NCBI GenBank assembly: GCA_014898425.1
Contig: RCSZ01000004.1
Location: 1-64,000 of the forward strand
Direction: 5' to 3'
Origin: Botryotinia globosa
Taxonomy: Eukaryota; Ascomycota; Leotiomycetes; Helotiales; Sclerotiniaceae
Length of the DNA: 64,000 nucleotides
This document shows, piece after piece, positions 1 to 10,460 of this stretch. How positions within the stretch are numbered: the first letter of the stretch is position 1; each line of letters starts with the position of its first letter. Both the position numbers and the translations under genes were made by a program. Below the pieces are notes generated by a model, which was not told the DNA's origin, ran no database searches, and saw only the letters and a program-made list of their open reading frames with translations.

Positions 1-362
1 ATTTTTCTTATTAGTATTTTTCTTATTAGTATTTTTCTTATTAGTATTTTTCTTATTAGTATTCTTCTTAGTATTCTTATTCTTATTCTTATTCTTATTA
101 ATATTTTTCTTATTAATATTCTTATTCATATTAGTTTTATATATTCTTTTCATTATTCTTATTATTATTCTTATTCTTTTTCTTATTCTTTTCATTATTC
201 TTCTTCTTATTATTATTATTATTTTTCTTCTTTTTTTTAAAATTTTCTTATTATTATTCTTTTTCTTTTTCTTTTCCATATTATTCTTATTATTCTTATT
301 ATTCTTATTATTCTTATTATTCTTATTATTCTTATTATTCTTATTATTCTTATTAATATTAG
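1..362. repeat. G-depleted TTC/TTA simple sequence
   Basis: The plus strand is built almost only of T, A and C in short words such as TTCTTATTA and TTAGTATTT, with almost no G. A TTATTATTC-type 9-mer repeats from about 289 to 350. Open frames here only encode Phe/Leu/Ile strings and are not genes. The tract ends where composite element copy A begins. Confidence 0.85.
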
Positions 363-575
363 ATTAATATTGAAATTTCAATCATGTGATTCAACTACCC
401 CACACCTCTTTTCGGCTGGTCACCACTATACAAATTGAAGCTTTTTCAAAACGAATACAAATCGATCAATTTAAAAGATAATTTCAATCTGTTTTCAGAA
501 TTCAATATATTATTGAAAATAAGCCCTAGTTCTTTATAAAACTTTATTAAATTTTCTATTTAATATTGAATTGGA

Positions 576-613
576 GGTGGTGACCAAATTTATTCATTTT
601 GCTGGTCACCACC
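576..613. repeat. Inverted repeat, 11-bp arms, 16-nt loop
   Basis: GGTGGTGACCA at 576-586 is the exact reverse complement of TGGTCACCACC at 603-613. It marks the start of the first tandem unit of element copy A. Confidence 0.85.
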
Positions 614-809
614 CCCCTGCCTTCAAAAATTACCATAGCTTTTTCTTCAACCCTTTCAAATTATTCAAAATTAGGGTTATTTCGATTCGATATAGAAACC
701 TTATTATAAAAGCTTTTCGAATTCTAATTTCGAATAAATATTATTCAATTGAATCTTTATAAATTTCTTTTTTCAGATTTTCGAAAAGCCCTAAATTGAG
801 GTTAGGAGA

Positions 810-857
810 GGTGGTGACCAATTCGTGACTTTTAATGCTTTTTCGCTGGTCACCACC
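810..857. repeat. Inverted repeat, 11-bp arms, 26-nt loop
   Basis: GGTGGTGACCA at 810-820 pairs perfectly with TGGTCACCACC at 847-857. It marks the boundary between tandem units one and two. Confidence 0.85.
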
Positions 858-1042
858 CCCCTGTTTTTCATAAATTACCATAGCTTTTTCAATCTCTTCA
901 AAATTAGGGTTATTTCAATTGAATACAGAAACGTGAATATAAGAGATTTCGAATTTCTAATTTCGAATAATTATTATTCAATTGAATCTTTATTAATTTC
1001 TTTTTTCAGATTTTCGAAAAGCCTTAAATTAAAGCCAGGAGA

Positions 1043-1090
1043 GGTGGTGACCAATTCGTGACTTTTAATGCTTTTTCGCTGGTCACCACC
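1043..1090. repeat. Inverted repeat, 11-bp arms, 26-nt loop
   Basis: GGTGGTGACCA at 1043-1053 pairs with TGGTCACCACC at 1080-1090. The loop is nearly identical to that at 821-846. A weaker fourth version follows (1277-1286 with 1307-1316), where one extra G interrupts the second arm. Confidence 0.85.
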
Positions 1091-1660
1091 CCCCTGTTTT
1101 TAAAAATTACCATAGCTTTCCTTCAACCTCTTCAAAATTAGGGTTATTTCAATTGAATACAGAAACCTCAATATAAAAGATTTTGAAATTCTAATTTCGA
1201 ATAAATATAATTCAATTGAATCTCTATTAAATTCTTTTTTCAGATTTTCGAAAAGCCCTAAATTAAAGCCAGGAGAGGTGGTGACCAATTGGAGCGTTTT
1301 TGGCTGGGTCACCACCCCCTTTAGGGTTGTGGTCACCACTAGTGCTGACCACCAATAAAATCCTTGGAATAATAGTTAGAAATTATTATAGCTTTTTTTC
1401 AATCTTTTCAAAATTAGGGTTATTTTAATTCAATATAAAAGTTTTAATATAAAAGATTACGAAATTCTAATTTTATATATAAAAAATTTAATTGAATCTC
1501 TATTAATTTCTTTTTTCAGATTTTCGAAAAGCTTTAAATTGAAGCCAGGAGAGGTGGTGACCAATTGGAGTGTTTTTGTTTGGGTTATTATTTCTTTTAG
1601 GGTTGGGGTTATTATTAGTATTGATTACTAATAAAATCCTTGGAATAATAGTTAGTAAAG

Positions 1661-2842
1661 TTATTGTATAGATTATCTTTTCGGGTTGTAATTTGCCTTT
1701 CTATTTTCTTTAAAGAAGTTTATCTTTTTAATTAATATTTTTTATATTAATTAAATTATTTTTATTATTATTTATTATATTCTTTTTTTATTATTATTAT
1801 TATTTATTATATTCTTATTATTATTAAAATTGATTTTTTTTTCTTTTAATAATAATAATATATTAATTTTATTTTTATTTTCTTTAACATTCTTCTTATT
1901 TATATTTTTTATTTATATTTTTCTTATTTATATTTTTCTATATATTCTTTTAATATTATAATTAACATTTTTATTATTATTAATATTCTTATTATTATTA
2001 ATATTCTTATTATTATTAATATTCTTATTATTCTTAATATTCTTATTATTCTCCTTATTTATATTCTTTCTAATATTCTTTTCAATAATCTTATTATTAT
2101 TCTTTTTTTTTCTTTTTCTTATTTATATTCTTATTGATATTCTAATTATTATTCTTTCTTTTCATAATTGTTTTTAATGTTTTTTTCTTAATATTATTCT
2201 TCTTAATATTATTCTTTTTCTTTTTATTCTTTTTCTTATTATTCTTTTTCTTATTATTCTTTTTTTTTAATTCTTTTTCTTATCATTATTAATATTCATT
2301 ATTTTCTTTTTTCTTTCAAAAATTAATAAATATTAATTTTCTTTTTATTAATATTCTTTTTAATTATATTCTTTTTTTTATACTTTTCTTTATATCTTTC
2401 TTAATATTCTTATTAATATTATCATTCTTTTCAATATTCTCATTAATATTTTTATCTATAATTTGTTTTTTTATATTCTTTTTATTTTTCTTTTTCTAAT
2501 TTCTATTCTTTTTATTTATATTCTTCTTTTTCTTATTATTATTTTTCTTTTCTTTATTAATAATCTTCTTATTAGTATTTTTTTTATTAGTATTCTTTTT
2601 ATTAGTATTCTTTTTATTAGTATTCTTATTCTTATTCTTATTAATATTTTTCTTATTAATATTCTTATTTATATTAATTTTATATATTCTTTTTATTATT
2701 CTTCTTATTATTATTATTTTTCTTCTTTTTTTTCATATTTTCTTATTATTATTCTTTTTCTTATTATTATTCTTATTATTAATATTCTTATTAATATTAT
2801 TTTTCTTTTTCTTATTATTCTTATTATTCTTATTAATATTGA
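1661..2842. repeat. G-depleted AT-rich simple sequence
   Basis: This is irregular TTCTTATT/TTAATATTC sequence with very few G on the plus strand. The long hydrophobic reading frame at 2463-2918 is a by-product of this composition. I see no gene or RNA feature here. Confidence 0.8.
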
Positions 2843-3852
2843 ATTAATATTGAAATTTCGATTATGTGATTCTATTATTTTATATCTCTTTTCGACTAAT
2901 TATTATTATACAAATTGAAGTTTTTTTAGAATTAGTATAAATCGATTAATTTAAAAGATAATTTAAATCTGTTTTTAGAATTTATTATAAAAAAAAAATA
3001 AGCTTTAATTCTTTATAAAACTTTATTAAATTTTCTATTTTATATTGAATTAGAGGTGGTGATTAAATTTATTTATTTTGCTGATTATTATCTTTTTATT
3101 TTCAAAAATTATTATAGCTTTTTCTTCAACTTTTTTAAAATTAGGGTTATTTCAATTCGATCTTTATATTTTAATATAAAAGATTTCAAAATTCTAATTT
3201 CGAATAATTATTATTTAATTGAATCTTTATTAATTTCTTTTTTTAAATTTTAAAAAAGTTTTAAATTAAAATCAAAAAAGGTAGTAATCAATTGGTGATT
3301 TTTAATACTTTTTTGTTAATCACCATCCCTCTATTTTTTATAAATTATTATAGTTTTTTTAATCTTTTTAAAATTAGAATTATTTTAATTCAATATAAAA
3401 GCCCTATTATAAAAACTATTTAAAATTTTAATTTCGAATAAATATAATTTAATTGAATCTTTATTAATTTCTTTTTTCAGATTTTCGAAAAATCTTAAAT
3501 TAAAGTTAAAAGAAATAATAATTAATTGATGATTTTTAATACTTTTTCGCTAATTACTACCCCCCTATCTTTAAAAATTATTATAGCTTTTTTTCAATCT
3601 TTTCAAAATTAGGATTATTTCAATTCAATATAAAAGTTTTAATATAAAAAATTTCGAAATTTTAATTTTATATATAAAAAATTCAATTGAATTTTTATTA
3701 ATTTTCTTTTTTAGATTTTTAAAAAGCTTTAAATTGAAATTAGAAGAGGTAATAATCAATTAGAACATTTTTATTTAAATCACCACCTTTTTTAGGGTTG
3801 GAATTATTATTAATACTAACTATCAATAAAATCCTTGAAATAATAATTAATA
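2843..3852. repeat. Composite repeat element, copy B (degraded)
   Basis: It has the same order as copy A: 5' module from 2843, three units (about 3051-3290, 3291-3520, 3521-3760) and a 3' module (about 3795-3852). Most GGTGGTGACCA arms have become forms such as GGTAGTAATCA or AATAATAATTA, i.e. G-to-A and C-to-T changes. Non-coding. Confidence 0.8.
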
Positions 3853-3871
3853 TTTTTTTTATTAATATTAA

Positions 3872-4878
3872 ATTAATATTGAAATTTCGATTATATAATT
3901 TAACTACCCCACATCTTTTTTTAGTTGATTATTATTATACAAATTGAAGCTTTTTTAGAATTAATACAAATCGATTAATTTAAAAAATAATTTAAATTTA
4001 TTTCTAGAATTCAATATATTATTGAAAATAAGTTCTAATTTTTTATAAAATTTTATAAAATTTTTTATTTTATATTGAATTAAAGATAATAATCAAATTT
4101 ATTTATTTTGCTAGTTATTATTTTTCTATTTTCAAAAATTATTATAACTTTTTTTTCAACTTTTTCAAAATTAGGATTATTTCAATTCAAAATAAAAGCT
4201 TTATTATAAAAACTTTTCGAATTCTAATTTCGAATAAATATTATTCAATTGAATTTATATTAATTTCTTTTTTCAGATTTTCAAAAAACTTTAAATTAAA
4301 ACTAGAAGAAATAATAACCAATTAATAATTTTTAATACTTTTTTATTAATTATTATCTTTTTATTTTTTATAAATTATTATAACTTTTCAATCTCTTCAA
4401 AATTAAGGTTATTTCAATTCAATATAAAAACCTTATTATAAAAGCTATTCAAAATTCTAATTTTAAATAAATATAATTCAATTGAATCTTTATTAATTTT
4501 TTTTTTAAAATTTCAAAAAACTTTAAATTAAAATTAAAAGAGGTGATAACTAATTGATGATTTTTAATACTTTTTTGCTGGTTACCACCCCTCTATTTTC
4601 AAAAATTATTATAACTTTTTTCAATCTTTTCAAAATTAGAATTATTTTAATTCAATATAGAAACTCTAATATAAAAACTTTTCAAATTCTAATTTCAAAT
4701 AAATATTATTTAATTGAATTTTTATTTATTTCTTTTTTCAGATTTTCGAAAAATCTTAAATTAAAGTTAAGAGAGGTGGTAATCAATTGAAGTGTTTTTA
4801 ATTAGATTACTATTCCTTTTAGGATTATAATTATTATTAGTATTGATTATCAATAAAATCCTTGGAATAATAATTAGA
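3872..4878. repeat. Composite repeat element, copy C (degraded)
   Basis: It follows copy B almost directly. The 5' module starts at 3872, units lie at about 4080-4320, 4321-4548 and 4549-4785, and the 3' module at about 4811-4870. Transitions toward A/T are dense, but the third unit's second arm (GGTTACCACC, near 4580) is still recognisable. Confidence 0.8.
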
Positions 4879-5930
4879 ATTATATAAAGTTAGTAATTAC
4901 TCTCCAGGTTTTCTTCTATTTTTTTATTTTCGGGTTTTAATTTGCTTTTCTTTTTTTGAAAATAAATATATCTTTCTAAATAGATTTAATTCATTTACCT
5001 TTCTTTTTTTAAAAATAAATCTATCTTCCTAAATAAGCTTAGTTTATTTTTCTTCCTCCTTTCGAATTTCAATCCATCTTTCTTTTTTTGAAAATAAATC
5101 TATCTTTCTAAATAAACTTAATTTATTTCTTCTTTTGATTTTATTTTCTTTTATTTCTTTAAGTTTATTCTAATATTTCTATTTAATTCTTTTTTTTCCT
5201 TTTTATAATAATTATATTTTCTAAATTTCTAATGAATAAGTTATTATTAATAATATTTCTATTAATTATTTTCTTATTATTATTAATATTATTTTTGATT
5301 TTTTTTAACATTTTTCTTATTTGTATTTTTCTTTGTATTTTTATTAATATTATTATTAATATTATTCTAATTCTTATTATTATTTTTCTTTTCTTTATTA
5401 TTCTTATTCTCTTTATTCTTATTTTCTTATTTATATTCTTTATATTCTCTATATTCTCATTTTTCTTATTCTCATTATCTATATTCTAATTATAATTAGT
5501 ATTCTTATTAATATTCTTATTAATATTCTTATAATTTATATTCTACTTATTAATATTCTTTATATTCTTATTCTTTTTCTTTATATTCTTTATATTCTTA
5601 TTCTTTTTATAATTAATATTCCTATTGAAATTCTTCTTATTAATATTATTATTCTTTTTCTTCTTCTTATTATTATTATTAATATTTTTAATAATAACTT
5701 ATTATTTTATATTCTTCTTATTTATATTCTTCTTATTTATATTCTTCTTATTTATATTCTTCTTATTTATATTCTTATTTTTATTAATAATTTTCTTATT
5801 AATATTCTTTTTCTTAGTATTTTTCTTATTAATATTCTTATTAATATTCTTATTTTAATTCTTATTTTTATTCATTAATATTTATTATTTTCTTTTTCTT
5901 TTTAATAATAATAATAAATAATAAGAGTGA
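4879..5930. repeat. AT-rich simple sequence
   Basis: At 4,900-5,160 there are several diverged copies of a TTTTTGAAAATAAATCTATCTTTCTAAATAA-like word. After that the sequence returns to G-poor TTCTTATT/TTATATTC repeats. No gene is visible. Confidence 0.7.
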
Positions 5931-5932
5931 TT

Positions 5933-6102
5933 ATAATAATAATACTAATAATACTAATAATACTAATAATACTAATAATACTAATAATACTAATAATACT
6001 AATAATACTAATAATACTAATAATACTAATAATACTAATAATACTAATAATACTAATAATACTAATAATACTAATAATACTAATAATACTAATAATACTA
6101 TT
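5933..6102. repeat. 9-bp minisatellite (TAATAATAC)n
   Basis: About 18 almost perfect head-to-tail copies of a 9-base unit, which would read as Ile-Ile-Leu. Its near-perfection in a heavily mutated region suggests it is young or recently expanded. Confidence 0.95.
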
Positions 6103-6193
6103 AGGAGATTCGGATTCGGATTGAAATCACGTGAATATCACCTGATTTCATATTCAATTATAAAATTGAAGCTTTTGAAAAATTTAAAAACGC

Positions 6194-6786
6194 TATATAG
6201 TTCGAAATTCTTCAAAGATTTCAAAAATACTACTCTTATATTGCTAGCTCCATTATTACGTAAGATATTTTGTAATACCAGTTGGATTTTAGTGATACCA
6301 GTAAAATTAGAAAATAAAAAATGAAATTGTATATATTTATAATAAAAACTATACCAAAATATTCAGTTTTAAATTCTATTTATAGTAATATATTATACAT
6401 TTTTCGAAATTTCTAATATTTAAGCTTTTATATTAGATTAAAAATTTCATAAAAATAAAGGAAATCGTATTTTTCTAAGTCAAAAACGAACTAAGCCCGA
6501 TTTGGATAAAAATTATATCAATCAATTCAGTTTTTTTTGAAAAACTTAAAAAAGTTGGTTTTAATAAACTAGCTCTAATATTAAACAAGATATTCTATAA
6601 TATCAATTAAAATTCTAAAAATAGAATTCAATAAGGAATAACACTAACAAAAAAATAAAAACACTATTAAATCCCAAATTTCTTTTAGATTTCAAAAATA
6701 TATATATATATATATATTTAACCCTAAAAACCCTAAATATTTTGTAATACCAGTAAAACTAGTGATATCAGTTAGTAGGATGTTAG
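6194..6786. repeat. ~595-bp duplicated block, copy 1
   Basis: This is a direct copy of 9471-10069. It starts TATATAGTTCGAAAT and ends GTTAGTAGGATGTTAG, with shared landmarks CATTGCTAGCTCCATTATT-like, AACCCGATTTG-like and an (AT)n run before TTAACCCTAA. It contains no intact gene. The two copies differ mainly by transitions and by the length of the AT run. Confidence 0.85.
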
Positions 6787-8059
6787 TTTTTTTTCTTTTG
6801 ATAATAATAATATATTATTTTTATTTTGAATTTTCTTTGACATTCTTCTTATTTATATTTTTCTTATTTATATATTTCTTATTTATATTCTTATTAATAT
6901 CAATATTAATATGATTATTATTCTAATTCTTATTATTATTATAATTTTTCTTATTCTTCTTATCTTCTTATTCATATTCTTTATATTCACCTCATTTATA
7001 TTCATTTCATTTATATTATTCTTCTAATTATTCTTGATCTTTTTCTTATTATTATTCTTTTCATTTATATTCACCTCATTTATATTCACCTCATTTATAT
7101 TATTCTTCTTATTATTATTATTTATATTCTTTATATTCTTTATATTCTTATTTATAATCTTTTTAAAATTAATATTCTTACTTCTATTCTTTTTATTAGT
7201 ATTATTTTTATTATTTTTATTCTTCTTTTTCTTCTTTTTCTTATTATTATTATTATTCTTTTCAATATTCTTATTAATATTTTTATTAATAATTTGTTTT
7301 TTATATTCTTTTTATTTATGTTCTTCTTATTTTTCTTTTTCTTATTATTATTTTTCTTTTCTTTATTAATATTCTTTTCATTATTAATATTCTTTTTATT
7401 TCTAATATTCTTCTTATTTATATTCTCTTCAATATTCTTTTCAATATTCTTTTTCTTTTTCTTTTTTTTATTTCTTTCTTTTTAATATTCTAATTATTCT
7501 TAATCTTTTTTTTTTTTTTTTTTTTTTTTTTCATAATTATTTTTGGTTTTTTTCTTATTGATATTTTTAATATTATTTTTTTTATTCTTCTTCTTCTTAT
7601 TATTATTAATATCCATTATTTCTTTTTTCTTACAATAATAATATTATTAATATTCTTCTCATTTATATCAATTTTATTAATATTTTTCTTATTTTTATTA
7701 TTTTTATTAATATTCTTCTTATTATTCATTTTCTTATTATTATAAATATTCATTCTTTTCTTTTCCTTTCAATAATAATAATATTCTTCTTATTTATATT
7801 CTTCTTATTATATTTTTCTTAATATTCTTTTTATTATTATTCTTTTTATTATTATTATTATTTTTCTTTTTCTTATTATTATTCTTATTATTTAAATTAT
7901 TCTTATTAATATTATTCTTTTTCTTATTCTAATTATCATTACTAATATTATTATTATTTATTATTTTCTTTTTTCTTTTAATAATATATTAACATTAATA
8001 TTCTTCTTATTTATATTACTCTTTATATTCTTATTATTTTTATTCATCTTTTTCTTATT
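6787..8059. repeat. G-depleted AT-rich simple sequence
   Basis: Irregular TTC/TTA/ATT tracts, including a ~20-base T homopolymer near 7510-7530. Long Phe/Leu reading frames at 7034-7485 reflect composition only. No gene is visible. Confidence 0.8.
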
Positions 8060-8330
8060 TATATTCTAATTCTAATTCTTATTCTTATTTTTATTCTAAT
8101 TCTAATTCATATTCTTATTCTTATTCTAATTCTAATTCTAATTCTTATTCTTATTCTTATTCTTATTCTTATTCTTATTCTTATTCTTATTCTTATTCTT
8201 ATTCTTATTCTTATTCTTATTCTTATTCTTATTCTTATTCTTATTCTTATTCTTATTCTTATTCTTATTCTTATTCTTATTCTTATTCTTATTCTTATTC
8301 TTATTCTTATTTTTATTCTTATTCTTATTA
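8060..8330. repeat. Hexanucleotide microsatellite (TTCTTA)n
   Basis: An imperfect TTCTAA/TTCTTA stretch leads into a perfect run of about 28 TTCTTA units from roughly 8141 to 8310, followed by a slightly imperfect tail. Confidence 0.95.
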
Positions 8331-8431
8331 ATATTAGTTTTATATATTCTTTTTATTATTCTTTTTATTATTCTTATTATTAATATTATTTTTCTTTTCC
8401 TTATTATTCTTATTATTCTTATTAATATTGG

Positions 8432-9430
8432 GTTAATATTGAAATTTCGATTATGTGATTGAACTATTTTATATCTCTTTTCGATTGGTCACCACTATAT
8501 AAATTGAAGCTTTTTTAGAATTAATACAAATCGATCAATTTAAAAGATAATTTAAATCTGTTTTTAGAATTTAATATATTATTGAAAATAAGCTCTAATT
8601 CTTTATAAAACTTTATTAAATTTTCTATTTAATATTGAATTAAAGATGGTAACCAAATTTATTCATTTTGTTAATCATCACTCTCTACCTTCAAAAATTA
8701 CTATAGCTTTTTCTTCAACCTCTTCAAAATTAAGATTATTTCAATTCGATATAGAAGTTTTATTATAAAAGCTTTTCAAATTCTAATTTCGAATAAATAT
8801 AATTCAATTGAATCTCTATTAAATTCTTTTTTCAGATTTTCGAAAAGCTCTAAATTAAAGTTAGGAGAGATGATAATCAATTCATAACTTTTAATACTTT
8901 TTCACTAATCACCACCCCCCTGTTTTTTATAAATTACTATAGCTTTTTCAATCCCTTCAAAATTAGGATTATTTCAATTCAATATAGAAACCTCAATATA
9001 AGAGATTTCAAGTTTCTAATTTCGAATTAATATTATTCAACTGAATTTTTATTAATTTCTTTTTTCAGATTTTCGAAAAGCCCTAAATTAAAGCCAAAAG
9101 AGGTGGTGACTAATTCATAACTTTTAATACTTTTTCGTTGGTTATCACTCCCCTGTTTTCAAAAATTATTATAGCTTTTCTTTAATCTTTTCAAAATTAG
9201 AATTATTTCAATTGAATATAGAAATCTTAATATAAAAGATTTTGAAATTCTAATTTCGAATAAATATAATTCAATTGAATCTTTATTAAATCCTTTTTTT
9301 AGATTTTCAAAAAGCTTTAAATTAAAGCTAGAAAAGGTAATAATCAATTGGAGTGTTTTTGACTGGGTCACCACCCCCTTTAGGATTATAGTTACCATTA
9401 ATACTAACCACCAATAAAATCCTCGGAATA
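8432..9430. repeat. Composite repeat element, copy D
   Basis: 5' module from 8432, three units (about 8640-8875, 8876-9110, 9111-9345) and a 3' module (about 9375-9430). It is intermediate in decay: AGGTGGTGACTA and GGGTCACCACC remain, while other arms read GATGATAATCA. Non-coding. Confidence 0.8.
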
Positions 9431-9470
9431 ATAGTTAGGAACTAGGAGGCCGCTTATAAGAGCCGACTAT

Positions 9471-9969
9471 TATATAGTTCGAAATTTTTCAAAGATTTCA
9501 AAAATACCATTCTTACATTGCTAGCTCCATTATTACATAAGATATCTTATAATACCAATTGGATTTTGATAATATCAATAAAATTAGAAACTAAAAAATG
9601 AAATTTTATATATATATAATAAAAACTATACTAAAATATTCAGTTTTAAATTCTATTTATAATAATATATCACAAGTTTTTCGATATTTTTAATATTTAA
9701 GTTTTTATATTAGATTAAAAATCTTATAAAAATAAAGGAAATCATATTTTTCTAAGTCAAAAACAAACTAAACCCGATTTGAATAAAAATTATATCAATC
9801 AATTCAGTTTTTTTTGAAAAACTTAAAAAAGTTGGTTTTAATAAACTAGCTCTAATATTAAACAAGATATTCTATAATATCAATTAAAATTCTAAAAATA
9901 GAATTCAATAAGGAATAACACTAACAAAAAAATAAAAACACTATTAAATCCCAAATTTTTTCTAGATTT

Positions 9970-10003
<34 letters not shown>

Positions 10004-10069
10004 ACCCTAAGAACCCTAAATATTTTATAATACCAGTAAAACTAGTGATATCAGTTAGTAGGATGTTAG
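9471..10069. repeat. ~595-bp duplicated block, copy 2
   Basis: Direct repeat of 6194-6786, about 3.28 kb away. A ~60-bp 3' module of the composite element lies on each side (about 9373-9430 and 10068-10130), as if the block sits between two element ends. No intact gene inside. Confidence 0.85.
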
Positions 10070-10130
10070 GATTATAATTATCACTAATACTAACCACTAA
10101 TAAAACCCTTACAATAATAGTTAGAATATA

Positions 10131-10460
10131 ATGAATCAATTTTCTTTTCCAAATTTCACCTACATCAACATTAGAAACAATATGCCTAGATTTTTCAATA
10201 TATTTTCAACTTATATAACAACGATTTCAGCTTATAGAGAGGGATACATACCCGTTGAAACTTCATCCGCAGGATTTTTGTTAAAATAGTTTAAATTATA
10301 TAAATATAGATTCTTCCTAAATCATATTTCATATTAAAACAATGATTTTTAATCTAAAAGAATAGCCTGAAAAAAGAGTGGCCCGAAAGTAGAGTGGTCG
10401 ACTTATCCCTGACATTTTTTTTGAAGCTGGTCAGGTAATTTCATTTCTTTAGATCATATT
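10131..10460. other. Edge of the AT-rich island, no gene seen
   Basis: Base composition becomes balanced across this stretch. It would hold the 3' UTR of the AIM6-like gene on the minus strand. I see no other feature. Confidence 0.5.

Larger units (their letters stand above)
363..1660. repeat. Composite repeat element, copy A (least mutated)
   Basis: The element has a ~205-bp 5' module starting ATTAATATTGAAATTTC. Three ~235-bp tandem units follow (about 571-810, 811-1049, 1050-1290), then a ~60-bp 3' module ending in AATAAAATCCTTGGAATAA (about 1321-1379). This copy also has a fourth, more mutated unit and a second 3' module (1380-1660). Each unit contains AAAATTAGGGTTATTT, a conserved TTCGAATAA block, TTCTTTTTTCAGATTTTCG and AAGCC(C/T)TAAATT. 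Units are separated by GGTGGTGACCA...TGGTCACCACC inverted repeats. No open frame is conserved between units, so it looks non-coding. Its class is unknown to me. Confidence 0.85.

Noticed and set aside
571..1290. CRISPR-like array (regular ~235-bp spacing with palindromes)
   Set aside because: The repeated part is the whole unit, not a short repeat with variable spacers, and the sequence is from a fungal nuclear genome.
2463..2918. Long open frame rich in Phe, Ile and Leu (and similar frames at 5232-5858 and 7034-7485)
   Set aside because: These follow directly from G-free TTC/TTA simple sequence, have no ordered motif, and occur in whichever frame lacks TAA by chance.
5927..6124. Repetitive Ile-Ile-Leu peptide frame
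   Set aside because: Pure translation of the 9-bp minisatellite.
6718..6734. Telomere-like AACCCTAAAAACCCTAAA and TTAGGGTTA motifs in the island
   Set aside because: They are isolated and occur inside diverged repeat units. There is no tandem TTAGGG array, so this is not a telomere.
6194..10069. LTR retrotransposon with the two ~595-bp blocks as LTRs
   Set aside because: The interval contains only simple sequence and a copy of the composite element. No gag/pol fragments, primer-binding site or TG...CA ends are visible.
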